A DNA stretch of 64,000 nt from Nereocystis luetkeana (GCA_031213475.1 JARUPZ010000029.1:7720290-7784289), one strand, 5' to 3'. Shown: positions 20,870-31,994, counted from the stretch's first letter. Program-made: numbers and translations. Notes: generated by a model from the sequence alone, not told the origin.

Positions 20870-22133
20870 TACCAACGGGATATGATAGCTCATGTATCCC
20901 CGAACCAAAAACGCCCCAGGTTTCCCCATGCGGTATTCCCGTTCTGCGCGCACACCCGCGGGCAAGGCTGTAAGAAGGGTGTACCAAGGTTCAGAGAGGC
21001 GACAGCAGCAGGCGAAGAGAGAGCAGCGGCGTGGTGGTCATCTTCGCTGGTCCGTCTGTGGCTCCCGCGATTGGTGGCGGCACGGCTGTGATCGTGTTGC
21101 GATTTTCAAGGGTGTGGCGCACAGAAACAAGTCATCACGTCCATATTCCACTGCTGTTGCCGCGTGTAAAACCCCCGGGAGAGCACATCCATGCTGCGAG
21201 GGGCGAGGTTGGACGCTGGCCGGGCGAGGCACCCAGATCATCAGGGCAACAACGGACGACCGACCCAACATGTGGGTGCTGGTGGACAGGTGACAATCGG
21301 ACCAGTGTGGGCGGGAAATTGAAGCTACCGAATCGGGCTTGTAGGTGTTGCGCAATAGCCGAAATCTCGTCAAAACGTACAGCAAATATATGTCTGCTAT
21401 TTGTTGCTTGCGTGCCTGCGGACGGGTGGCATACAGGGGCACCCAGGCTACCCTTTGTAGCGTACAGGTTCGGCGACTTGTGTGGCATTGTCTAACGAGA
21501 GAGTGAAATCACGCGCCAACACACGAGACTACTGGCCGTCCACGTTTTAGACCTGTGTTCGGAGATAGATCATGCCCTCCGCACCTCAGCTCCGATAGCC
21601 GCTGCTTGTTCTTCTTAAAGTGGCATAGATACCCGTGGTAAACTATTTCAGAGATCGTTCTGAGCCAAGTTTCTGCAACTTTGAAAGTACTGGACGGTAC
21701 GTATGATACAGCACTTGCACAGGTACGGTACTGTACTGTACCAGTATGTAATACGAAATCGAAGATCGAAACGCGGCCCCAGGGTTATATCGTACAAGCG
21801 CAGCAACATCCAGCGACCCAAAAGGGCCAACACAATACTACAGTAGTAGCGTGCGCTGACAGCGGAATGCGTTGCACGGTGCTTGCCCAAGCTGGATCCC
21901 GCCAGGAAGGGATGGCGCATAGTGTGATGTCGACCACGGCGTCGCCACAGTTGCTGCCTCTCTCTCCCTTTCTCGCTGTAAACCCACTGCGTCTTTTATC
22001 GATTCATATATATATATCTACGCGTGTTTTTTAAGCGGAAAACGAGAACAAGAAAATCAAAACCGGGCGCTTTTGCTGAATGCAAGCCTCACCTCGCGCC
22101 CGGCTTTTGGTGTGTTCTTCCCCCTGTTGCCAG
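20870..22133 (+). other. Upstream region of kinase gene P1, duplicated at P3
   Basis: Blocks here match 56570-57844 in order: a GGGATATGATAGCTC-like start, AAGGTTCAGAGAGGC, GGCTGTGATCGTGTTGCGAT, TTTTAGACCTGTGTTCG and CCCCTGTTGCCAG just before the first recognised exon. It should hold the promoter, start codon and any first exons of P1. The open frames at 20882-21495 are similar between P1 and P3 in more than one frame, so I could not choose a coding exon. Confidence 0.6.
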
Positions 22134-23736
22134 GTTCGGCCGCACGATATCGTCGCCGGCCCACCAACAGAGACCACTATAGCAATTTCAGCGCAGGGGG
22201 GTGCGCGGCGCCAGACACGCCCGATCTACCCCCCGTCGCCGGCGCCAGCGCCGAACACAATTGGATACCAGTACGCGCCTGCGCCCACCAACAGAAAATA
22301 TGCCGTGGTGCACGGGCAAACAGCAGCTAGACACTCCAACCGTCAGGTGTACCCGAAGATAACCGCAACGGCGGCTGATGATGGATTTCGTGCTAGCGAG
22401 AGAGAAGCTGCGCTGGCTGCTCAGTTGCTGGATGTACGGAGAAGGGCTCGCAATGAGCATGACTACGCGATGAAGCGCATCCGCGAGAGCGCGGCAGACG
22501 CTGTTGCTCACGGCCAACGCGCGGATGAAGCAGAGAGAGGCCTGACGTTGATCAGGGTGAGTCGCTGCTTTACTATCGGCATTGTCTTTTGTAAGCTACA
22601 ACAGCCGGGACTGCCGCAGTTGCTGTTATTGCTGCTGCTGCCCCTACTGGAAGATGATGATTAGCAAACCTGCCTATTGATGCAACCGCGCTAACGCAAA
22701 TTTCATACCCTCGGTTCCCCCCCCAGGTGCTGCGGTGTGCCTGGTGACTACTGCACAACACTAGTTGTATGATACACCCCCTGTTTGTGCGCGACTCTTT
22801 TTTTTAATCCCAAGCATGCGGTACACAAAGCGGGAGAAAACATGTATCTTACGTAATGTACAACCACTGGTGCCTCGCCGAACCAATCGATAGTCGTTTT
22901 GACGGACTCGCACTTCTCTGTGCCCCAATGATTCCGTCAAACAACCCTCGCGCCTCAGGGCGAACTTCAACAAGAGCAGATGGCGTCAGCTGCGCTGGCT
23001 GTTACCCTGCGAGAGAACACCGAGTTGCTGGCCGCAGAGAAGGTTTGATTTTTTGTTTCTCTGCTCGGCAAGCCACATCGGGCAGTCCGTGCGTGGCGCG
23101 TGTTTTCACTTTTTTTGCTTGGAGTCGATAGGATCCTACTTTGTTTGCTGTGTGTATCGATGCGCCAGCCAGGAATAATGCGACCGGACCATGTGGGGAT
23201 GCATGCTTGATTGTTCCACGCAGCATCTACATTTCATGCAGAGAACCGAGTCGTTGGTGTGTACGAAAGTCAGTGGGAGGCCCTTGCGCGAAGCATGAAC
23301 ATGTATCTCGTGGCGCCGCTATAGTTTGTTTGGCTGTCACACATCAGCCAGGAATAATGTGCACCGCTGTTGATCACTTCGAATCGCTACCAAGAGCATA
23401 TAAATAACCAGGTATAGTTCAACGTGAGATACCCACTAAGTGAGTGTTATTACGTGTGGATGCGCTGGTTTCGTTCCATATGCCTTGCCCACGTTCGTGT
23501 GGAGTATTTATTCATACATCGACAGCATGCCTACCCCTAACGTTTCCGCTGGCTCCATGCTCGACGTCACTTCTTGCGATGTTATTCCGGTGGGGGGGGG
23601 TGCCTGCCGTACACTCAAACGTCAACCGTGGTTCCACTTTGTCGTCTCCGCGAGCTAGGGACGCACGAAGGCTTTGAAGAGCCTAGTGGACACCCTTCTC
23701 AAGGAGAAGGCCGACTCAGACACTTGGACCAACGAG
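22134..23736 (+). CDS. P1 coiled-coil exons
   Basis: Exon 22134-22556 has a Pro-rich start (VRPHDIVAGPP) and a heptad helix (REAALAAQLLDVRRRARNEH). Exon 22959-23042 has the helix EQMASAALAVTLRENTELLA and exon 23659-23736 LKSLVDTLLKEKADSDTW. The P3 counterparts are 429, 84 and 78 bp with clear protein similarity, while the introns differ more, which supports the coding calls. P3 has one more small exon of this type (59169-59231) that I did not find in P1. Such helices may mediate self-association. Confidence 0.7.
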
Positions 23737-26700
23737 GTGCGCAAGACAGCTTTGTAGACCTGTCTGTGCTTGCAGCTCGATGTGCTTAATGCTGAGTTCT
23801 GTACTCCAGCCTTCCTTACAGTGTCGTGCCGAGGTACAGTAGATCACTAAGGTAGTACCAGTCGGTCCACACACAAAATAGTTTGGTTGACATCAGACGA
23901 TACGCGCCAAAGTAGCAAGGACCTTTGCATCACACATACCCGCTTCCCCCTTGATATGCGTCGAACTAAAATAGCGCCCCCTACCTCTGATCACTACTAT
24001 TGACATCACGGCGGCACTGACGCGCGCACGACAACTCCTTCGTATACTCAGCGATAGTGCGACTGAAATGGGGGCTAATTTTTTCTTGCCGAAAAATAAA
24101 ACTGGCACCCACGCCGTCCGGATTATCAATGTGCTCTCGACGCCCGCCCCATTTACCCTCCACAGCCTGCTGGGGGTGAGGTAGCTCTGGCGCTTCTCCG
24201 TCCTGGCGGGGCTGAGGCGGGACCCCCGCGTCAAGCAGATATGCAGGATCGATGCTCCCCTGGCCTGGTGCGCCAAATTTTTCTTCACAAAAAACAATCC
24301 GAGTGCGCTTGTAAGCGAGAGCTGGCGGCGAACGGGCTGACCAACCTGCACCAGCGATACCAGGACATCGCACCCCTAGGGGAAGGCGGTTTTGGTACCG
24401 TCTTCCGCGGAAAATGTCGAAAGACACAAAAAAACTACGCAATCAAACAAGTGAAACAGGTGAGCTCGGATTGACAGATAGGAAGGATGTTCCAGTGTCT
24501 GGCGGTGTTTTGTTTTCTAGGAAATTTTATCTGTATGTAAGGTTTGGCGGCAAGATGATAAGACAGCTAAGTTTGTGCATGGAGAAATATAGCGCAATAC
24601 ACCGGTTATTGTTGTTGTTGTTGTTGTTGTTGTTGTTTTCGTTGGTGGTGGCGGTGACGTTGATATGGTTCTCACAAATACTCATCGCCATTATCTAGTC
24701 CATGCTGACAATACAAGACACGCATTAGCATATCGCCGTGTTGTTTGGTACGACATCAATCAGAGTAGCGTGAACAAGACCAAGCGTACGAGTTCAGATG
24801 AAAAAAACGAAACGAAGAACTTGTTCGTTGTCGTCTACGACAAAAATCTGATTTAGCTCATAGGTCGATAGGATACCACGGACAATAACGGTGTTGTTCG
24901 TTCGCCAACCTGTAGCTCCAGGACAGTGAACCAAGCAAACGATGATGCTCCTGCTACTGCAGCTACCGCGGCTATGCACAGATTGCGACATTTCTCGGTT
25001 TACCATCGCTTAGCTGCACGACCTTTTGAGCCTTGCCGACGTCACGAGACCCCTCCCATCGACTTTTGTACCAGGGCCATTCGGGAGCGTTTCTGCTGAG
25101 GGAGATGCTCGCTTACGTCATGTGAGCCCTCTCTTCTTGCGTGTCGCAACACCATTAGCGTACTGCGTATGATCTTCTGTGCCATAGTTAAGAGTACGCG
25201 TATGTCCGCATCGAGCTGCCACGCATACCAAGGTGGTAGTGTTCGAAGCCGCATCTGGATGGTTGCTTAGTATAAATGTTACTGATTTTTTTTTCATGTT
25301 CACGGTGGAACGTCGGGCGTTTGAAGGACAGTCGCTCGTCCGACCGAGGTAGCGCTTGCCTCATGCCGCCCCCCACCCCCCCCGCCCCCTCATACCCCTC
25401 GCATCTCAGCGTGAAGAAACACGCCAACATCGTAGACGTGGAATGCCTAAGCGACGTAACGGGATCAGAGGGGTTGGTCATGGAGATGGCACTCTGCGAT
25501 CTTCTTCAGGCCAGTGGGGGAACGAGTGGCACGGTTTTTACGCTGCCTCAGCTACTGAAGTGAGCAGGCCCAACGGCATGTGCACATGAGGTGTCTGTTT
25601 TCGCAGTAGGCATCTATCTGTTCGCTACTCGCTGTGTTGCACAGGAGGGCTGATCGACGCACTTTTCCAGCTCGGGGCTATTCTTCAACGCTTCGCCGTT
25701 TAGCGCCAGCGTTCCTGACGATATATTTTAGTTGCATAGATAGAGGCATCCGATTCGGGTGATCGAATAATATTTCTTCAACACGTTGCAGTGAACGGCG
25801 TTATTTTCTGTACGATACACGGTACTGCAATAGCAATACGAAACGAAGGCCTTGTTCGGGACAGCTATGCTCCACGCGATTTGTATGCCGAGTCGACAGT
25901 TTGGACTACCGTCCAGTAACCACTATGATAGTGCTGTGCTATAAATATGTGCAGTTCGGTAACCACCGCCTGACCAGTAAGAAAACCGGCATTGCACTTT
26001 TTCTACGTGAAGTCGGGATCAATATGGCCCTCTATTTTCCAATGAGGCACCACCCATGCTCAGCACGCACGCGTTCCGGAGTTGAACACTGCCTCCCGCA
26101 GAAATTGGGACGCGGCGGTCATTCGTGCACGCGTTTCAGTGCCTGGATTTGCTGTACACTTAAAAAGTACATGTCGCCCGCTTTTTGCACCTATCGTTTT
26201 TTTCGTTCTGTGTTGTTTGTGGCCAGGTTGGAGGCCGATGCGACCGAAGGGCTGCACCACATCCACAGTGAAGGGATCGTCCACTGTGACGTAAAGCTCG
26301 AGAACACTCTCATCTTTCGCTCTGATTGCCCCACTGGTTTCGTAGCAAAAGTCACCGACCCTGGATTGTGGTGCGGTGAGTCGGGGAGTCAGGATTGAGG
26401 GCAAAAATTCAAAAAGAAGAAAAAATGAAGGCACGAAAAATCCCTTGTCACTCCACCCTTTATATTCCAAGCATTTCACCCTCGTTTTTGGGGAAGGTAG
26501 TCTATACTTCAATCCAGAGATAGGCAAGTCTTCCTGAAAAGCGCACGGCAGAATCACAGATTTCTCCCGGGTTGGAAGGCTTCTCTTGTTGAGAGGTGCC
26601 TTTTTCCGGTTGTATTATGCTCGCATCGGGGAGTGTTGTAATGGGGGTCTAACATGGAAAAAGAGAGAAATGTTGCGTTTTCAAGATTCTGGAAACATGT

Positions 26701-29700
26701 ACACTTCACGACACGGATAACGCTTCCCAGGTGCAAACAACACGGTGTGCTGCCCCCCACGGCCAGAAGCCCCTTTCAAACCTAACGCGTTGCCTGACAC
26801 TCAACCATACACACGCTCGTCCATGTCGCGAACACCACAGGGGTGGGTGAAACGAGGAAAATAGGAACTGGCACCATGGGGTGGATCCCTATTGAGAACG
26901 TCCTGGGGGAAGTCGAAGCAGCACCCAACCAAGACGCGTTTGCGGTAGCGGTTGACGCGTGCTTCATCCTGGCCCACCCTAGGTTGAAGGAAGAAGTTGT
27001 CAGCATGTGGGCCCACACGGTAAGCGGCATGCCCGTGGCTGATGAGGCGTCGATTGGGCTGTAATGGCGGGTGCCCGGGTGTGCACAGCAACGAACGGTG
27101 ATGCACCCCAGCCTAAAACATGGCTGCATGCTGTCTCAATAAGCCACCTGCAGCCACGTACATACACACGTACGAACGTATCCCCCTCCTACCATCGCGA
27201 GGCCAGCCGGCCAACCAGCCCACATTTTCCCCTCCCCCTCTTGATTATAGTCCAACTGTCCATCCCGAACGGCTTCGTCGACCTACTGCAGATGCTGATG
27301 ACGGCGGGAGAGCTGGAACGTCTAAGTGTTCTGCAAGCCACGGGGGGTTGCCAGAACCAGCTCCGGGTGAGTCCGCGTTAGGGCCGGCTTTTCTCGCGTG
27401 CCTCTAACGTTCTCGCGCGCTCGACCGAATGGGGCAACGTCGACTATCCTTACTTCCCGAATCGTTCATGTATATCTGTACTACATACCTGATACCTGGT
27501 GCCAGCTAAAAGTGTAGTGCCGTTCCTGAAACTGCCTCTCGATTTTCGCTACGTACACATCGTGTGTCACGTACAAAGCGAGCGAGACCATTCTGTGTCT
27601 CAACCCTCATCTTAGTCTAGGATCTGTGACAGTGTGAATGTCACGCACTTACCTACTACGCGGTTCTGATGCGCGCTTGCGGCGTGTCTATGTTGCTGTC
27701 TGGCATGTAAAACTGTGTATACAGGCGGAGGTCACCTTTCGTACCATGTCCGACGGCAGCCTGATCCGAACTCTTCTCCAGGCTGGCAACCTCAGCCCGG
27801 CTCTGCCCCCGTCATCAGAACGGAAGGTGAGCTCCTGTCGCACCCACTTCTGGCGGATTCTTGATTCAGTCTTGGGCCCAACCTGGTTCCAGTTCCCAAC
27901 GAACATGGGGTCAGTCTTAGTGCGCAGTTTTCCAGAACATATCGATCAAGCCCTGCTCAAACAACACACTACTGTAGCATTCCTCCTCACCTGTAATGGA
28001 GAAGGACGCGCGATCTGCCCAAGCGATTCCGGTGCTGGAACGACCAAGCAAGAACCTTGACTCGCCCGTATCATAGTCTCATCGAGCGATGTTAGCTACC
28101 CCGGCCTCAATCTTGGTGACACGGTGAAACGTCTAGCTCGCGTGAAATGTAGTGCTGCTCTTCTAACCTCACTACTACCGTTTACGTAATCACTAAGACA
28201 ACCAGAAGGTAAAGTAGTCTCGTATTCCACCACGGGACTGCAGTACGCACGTATATCTGCCTCATTGCTCTTCTGAGGGCATGCTCATGAGGTGTTTGTG
28301 ACTACTGACATGCTCAGCGTAATTGACCCAGCCCTCCCGACTGCCTCCTCCCACCCCTGCTGTATACAACGCCCCTTGTTCGTGCCTGAAGACGTGTGAG
28401 TGGCTGGCCAAGGCCCTATCTTCGAACCCCCTGGACCGCCCCACCTTACCAGTGCTGACCACCCTCCTGCGCGACCTGGCCAGGAATACTGCCATTCACG
28501 AGAAAACCCTCGCCGCTGTACCGCCTGGGTTCGGTCTCCAGCTAGGGGCCGCTCCCCCGCCCGCCCTCCCTCCCCTGTCACCGGCGTTGCCTCTCGTCGA
28601 GGGCGGCGGCGACCGTGGCGAGGGTTTTATCCCCCTGGGTGACGGCAGCGGGGGGAGGGACTCCACCATTGTCCACGCTTCGGGGTTTCCGGGATCAGGA
28701 CTGATTGGGACTGAAGGCGATGGCGACGGGAGCGCCTCGGGGGGCTTGGCCGTACACGGACTTCTTTCCCACCTCCCCTTGGCGAGACAGCGCGAGGGCC
28801 AGGGCACACCGTCCACGGAGTGGGTTCACCTCACACCCTCCCTTCTTGTCGGACCGCACGCGGGTGGAGCGGACGTTGGTGCGAATGCTGCTGTGTTTCC
28901 GGCTCGGGCCGTTGAGCCACCGCGCGGTTCGGCCTTGCGCGGCTCAGCACCGATCGGCTTGGCACCGCACGCAGAGGAAATCATCCATGGTACGGTCATT
29001 CCCTCCCTGGAGGATATCGCCGGGTGGGCCCCACCGTTTCCCGGATCGGCTGCTCAGGTGCTAGCCAATCGGCCTGCCGCCATGTTGCGCTCCCTGGGAG
29101 GAATCGTTAGGTTAGAGAGTGTCCCCCCTCCCGTCGCTTCGGTGCCCCTTACGGGACAAGCCTACGGTGGCGGTAGCGGTGGTGGCGACACTGGCGGTAG
29201 CGGTGACGGTAGCGGTGACGGTAGCGGTGACGGTAGCGGTGGTGGGAGCGGTGGTGGGAGCGGTGGTGGGAGCGGTGGCGGTGCTGATGGCAGTGGTGGT
29301 GGAGAAGGGTCCGACGGAGGGCGGCCCCAGGAAGACGTGGATGCGGGGGCAGTGGACGGCCCCGACCCACCTGTCACGTTCATGCAGGTGCTCGCTGGTG
29401 GTTTTGGCTTGTCCGCGCCCGCCGACAATATGCCCACGCCCCCGGCGGTAGCACTCCGTCCACGGGTGGTAGGTGGGCCCGACTTGCCTCTCACCTTCGC
29501 GCAGTTGCTCGCTGGCGGGTTCGGCGCTCCCGCTCCCGCCGCCGACACTGCCAATCCCCCGGCGGTAACACCCCGTCCTCGGGTAGTGGGCGGGACTGAC
29601 TTGCCTCTCACCATTGCGCAGTTGCTCGCGAGCGGTTTTGGCGCGTCCGCTCAAGCCTCAGACGCCAGATTACCCCCGGCAGCGGTTCCCCGCCCTCAGG

Positions 29701-29948
29701 TGGGGGCCGGCGCGAACACGCCGCTCACCTTTGCGCATGTACTCGCGCGCGGTTACGGCGCGTCCGTCCAAGCCTCAGACGCCGGCTTGCCCCTGGCAGC
29801 GGCTCCCCGCCCTCAGGTGGTGGCCGGCGGGAACACGCCTCTCACCTTTGCGCAGGTGCTCGCGCGCGGCTTCGGAGCGTCCGCTCATGCCGCATACGCG
29901 GCCACGCCCCCGGCGGCACCCCTCGCCGAGCTTTCTGGGGCTTCCTAA
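22134..29948 (+). CDS. TKL-like protein kinase gene P1 with coiled-coil N-terminus and repeat tail
   Basis: Recognised exons: 22134-22556, 22959-23042, 23659-23736, 24166-24459, 25075-25121, 25410-25559, 26227-26375, 26841-27019, 27251-27366, 27725-27826 and 28392-29948 (stop TAA). All have AG/GT borders and phases that join, except the 116-bp exon at 27251, one base short of phase. In order the product has coiled-coil segments, a Gly-rich loop GEGGFG, YAIK, an alpha-C exon with REMLAYV, HANIV, the catalytic HCDVKLENT, DPG in place of DFG, GTMGWIPIE in place of APE, DAFAVAVD, and CEWLAKALSSNPLDRPT, the usual end of a kinase domain. The tail is Gly/Pro-rich with repeats. About 1,060 codons are visible; the start codon lies upstream. 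Substrate unknown. The one-base loss may make P1 a recent pseudogene or be a sequence error. Confidence 0.75.
24166..27826 (+). CDS. P1 kinase-domain exons
   Basis: Eight short exons encode most of one kinase domain. 24166-24459 has CACKRELAANGLT then the Gly loop and YAIK. The 47-bp exon 25075-25121 holds the alpha-C Glu. 25410-25559 has HANIVDVECL and the hinge. 26227-26375 has VHCDVKLENT and TDPG. 26841-27019 has the activation segment and DAFAVAVD. 27251-27366 and 27725-27826 cover later helices. P3 exons 24166 to 27019 correspond one to one; all but the first (294 versus 282 bp) have identical lengths: 47, 150, 149 and 179 bp. Confidence 0.8.
24608..24639. repeat. (TTG)n microsatellite
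   Basis: About ten TTG units in the P1 intron after the Gly-loop exon. Confidence 0.9.
27251..27366 (+). CDS. P1 late kinase exon with one-base frameshift
   Basis: Both neighbours require phase 0 on each side, so the length should be a multiple of three, but it is 116 bp. P3 reads TCCACTTGTGGCATCCCGAA after the acceptor at 63954; P1 reads TCCAACTGTCCATCCCGAA, one base shorter. After the gap the P1 frame IPNGFVDLLQMLMTAGELER aligns with IPNGSFDLLQQ of P3. No alternative acceptor nearby restores the frame. Confidence 0.65.
28392..29948 (+). CDS. P1 terminal exon: kinase end plus Gly/Pro-rich repeat tail
   Basis: The exon starts after a pyrimidine-rich tract ending CCTGAAG and codes 518 residues. 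TCEWLAKALSSNPLDRPT is kinase subdomain XI, with the conserved Arg. Then come low-complexity Pro/Gly/Ala sequence, a short glycine-serine segment (about 29167-29310) built from 12-bp tandem repeats, and five repeats of about 45 residues, each with a core like PLTFAQVLARGFGAS followed by PRP.V. Exon-size repeats of this kind suggest a scaffold or binding region. Fragments of the same tail are at 52978-53450. Confidence 0.75.
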   Translation, partial: TCEWLAKALSSNPLDRPTLPVLTTLLRDLARNTAIHEKTLAAVPPGFGLQLGAAPPPALPPLSPALPLVEGGGDRGEGFIPLGDGSGGRDSTIVHASGFPGSGLIGTEGDGDGSASGGLAVHGLLSHLPLARQREGQGTPSTEWVHLTPSLLVGPHAGGADVGANAAVFPARAVEPPRGSALRGSAPIGLAPHAEEIIHGTVIPSLEDIAGWAPPFPGSAAQVLANRPAAMLRSLGGIVRLESVPPPVASVPLTGQAYGGGSGGGDTGGSGDGSGDGSGDGSGGGSGGGSGGGSGGGADGSGGGEGSDGGRPQEDVDAGAVDGPDPPVTFMQVLAGGFGLSAPADNMPTPPAVALRPRVVGGPDLPLTFAQLLAGGFGAPAPAADTANPPAVTPRPRVVGGTDLPLTIAQLLASGFGASAQASDARLPPAAVPRPQVGAGANTPLTFAHVLARGYGASVQASDAGLPLAAAPRPQVVAGGNTPLTFAQVLARGFGASAHAAYAATPPAAPLAELSGAS

Positions 29949-29982
29949 GACCCGCGCTCACCAGCCCGCGAATATCGGTGTC

Positions 29983-30004
29983 GGGGGGGGGGGGGGGGGG
30001 GGGG
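29983..30004 (+). repeat. 22-base G homopolymer
   Basis: Uninterrupted G run 35 bp after the P1 stop codon, within the likely 3'UTR. Such a run can form a quadruplex in RNA. Confidence 0.95.
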
Positions 30005-31142
30005 CACCACGACACCCGAGGTACTGTTCACCCTGTCGGTCAGTCTTCGGCAAGACGGGGGCGGGTCGGGCATCCCTCCAGTAGCGCCTGGGGGGGAGAC
30101 AGAGCGGTGCTAGGGGAGGCGTTGGGCGAGGCAGGGCGCAACCGAGAATCACAGAGGTGATGGAGCTGGGCTTTTCTTGTCCACCCCGGACGTCAGAGTT
30201 TATTGTTAAAGAGATTCTTGTAGGATAATCTCGAGCGCCGTTTTGGTTTCGACGTCTACCTGGTGCGTTTGTTGAGCGGAATGCACCGGGACCACTGGGA
30301 CAGTGCACATTCTGGGGGGTCGCGTGAGATCCTGGTCGGGGGATTTCCGGTAGCGATTTTACGCTAGCCGTGTGGAGGGCACGGCAGGTAGGCGGCGTAG
30401 TCCATGTTTTTGTTTGTCGGTGAGCTTCGCACAAGTTCGACACTACCCGGGGATTTTCCCTCTCAGGGTGGCTATCTCCACCGCACCTGATACTCCACCC
30501 GGAGGATCGGGGCGGGTCGACGTACTCGCGCTGCTGTATGCCACATCAGTGCCGTTGTTATCTGCAACTGGGTTAAATCGACACACGACACAGTTGTATG
30601 TGGAAGTATGGTTTGTTTTTATCCGTCAACCGGAGGTTAGAGAAAAAAAAATGCCGCGAGGATCCATTTATTCGTTACAACTTCAAATGCGAGCATACTA
30701 CGGTCGTCCGCGCCGAGCTACAGTAGCCTTAGCATTAATAGTAATCGAAACGTTCGACGGTTAGACGGACGTTTGCCGTTTTCGACGTTCAGCCTTTATG
30801 AAACATGCCATCCCTAATTTTTTGTCTTAGGAATTGTGTCGTGATTTGTTGCCTGCAACCTGTCTTGTTTTGCGCAAAGGGAACAGACAGGTTTCTTATC
30901 TCATCGTGCCGCGATTTCTCTGCCTGTGTCTGGCAATTGAAGCGATTGAAAGTGGTTATGCAGAGGGAAACGGACTGGCTGTGAGTCTCAAGCTGTGTAC
31001 CTCCACAGGTATACCAGGTATAGCCGGGGTTCAGACGCATTTGCCGGGGTTCAGAGCTCTCTTTCCTTAACAAGAAACGATCTGCAAGCACGTACCCGCA
31101 GGAGTTGGGTACGGTAATAATTTACCGGTCAGGCGAAGCAGC

Positions 31143-31215
31143 ATATATATACATATATATATATATATACTCGAAGTATTTATGTGTATATATGTATATA
31201 AATATTTATACATAT
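31143..31215. repeat. AT-rich microsatellite (TATA and TGTATATA units)
   Basis: Alternating TA with scattered C and G (TATATATACATATATATA, TATTTATGTGTATATATG). Confidence 0.85.
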
Positions 31216-31739
31216 AATGACACACGAGGTCGGCTCTCTGCAGTGTAAATGCCAATTTTGTACCCGGTTTTGAGCCAAAATCGAGCTAACCTGAGATGAG
31301 GCCCACCTATCGGCGCGCTTTTAGCTGGACGTGCCTCCCCTTGCTCGCCCTTCCCGACCTGTCAGGGGCGGCCTCGGCCGACTCGCACGGCGTCCCGGGG
31401 GGGAGTACTATGAATAGTTTCGTGTTTTTCACCAGCACAACTGTTCTGATCTCAAGTGTCTCGACTCATACATATAGAAAGGCATTAGTCTATGGCTCAG
31501 TACATTATATGCCGTTTGGCTCGAAGCACAGTATTTCGACGTTCACCAGGTCATTTCCCGGTCCGAGTCCACAGCAGAGCTCGTTTTTTTATGGGGGGGG
31601 GTGATATCTGCGTAGGTACGATTTGTTTTCCTTTTTTTTGTAGCACCATGTAATTGCTATGTTGCTGCTGTTTGTTGTTGACAACAACGTTATGTCGTTA
31701 CGTTGTGTCATACCATATCATACAAGCAGGTATGCTGTA

Positions 31740-31924
31740 TGGGAAGGTACATTAACGTACCTGGTATATATTTAACCATGTTCACTACCTGGTAACAATT
31801 TTTGGTCCTATTAACCCCTTTAGAACAGCAGTCCCGTTTTTGGGGACAAACCACTTAAATTCCAAGCAATTTGCCCCCAAAACGGGACTGCGGTCCTAAA
31901 AGGGTTAACTATGGTCCCCCGTCA
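31740..31924. mobile_element. Family A MITE host with a nested TTAA element and two TACCTGGTA inserts
   Basis: The right end GGTCCCCCGTCA and TA flank are kept, the left inverted repeat is lost. The centre (TATATTTAACCAT, ACAATTTTTGGTCCTATTAA) matches other copies. The family B element at 31815-31904 interrupts the right arm, and TACCTGGTA sits at 31758 and 31786 where other copies have a plain TA. Confidence 0.85.
31815..31904. mobile_element. 90-bp TTAA-type MITE (family B), nested
   Basis: CCCCTTTAGAACAGCAGTCC to GGTCCTAAAAGGG, 90 bp, flanked by TTAA at 31811-31814 and 31905-31908. Removing the element and one TTAA restores GGTCCTATTAACTATGG, the sequence of other family A arms, so the TTAA duplication is directly proven. 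Confidence 0.92.
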
Positions 31925-31994
31925 TACCTGTTTCTCTTTGATAAAGTCATATTTGTATCTTCACCTCAACACGATTGATTTAGAATATACTCCT

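Noticed and set aside
20882-21495. Open frames upstream of P1 similar to frames upstream of P3
   Set aside because: Similarity appears in more than one frame and frames end at different places, so DNA relatedness explains it. A true first exon was not identified.
29112-29654. Minus-strand frames of 150-180 codons opposite the kinase tail
   Set aside because: Shadow frames of a GC-rich tandem repeat; the plus-strand frame continues the kinase subdomain and is 518 codons long.
31143-31215. AT tract considered as a promoter or origin
   Set aside because: Simple-sequence microsatellite with no associated gene start.
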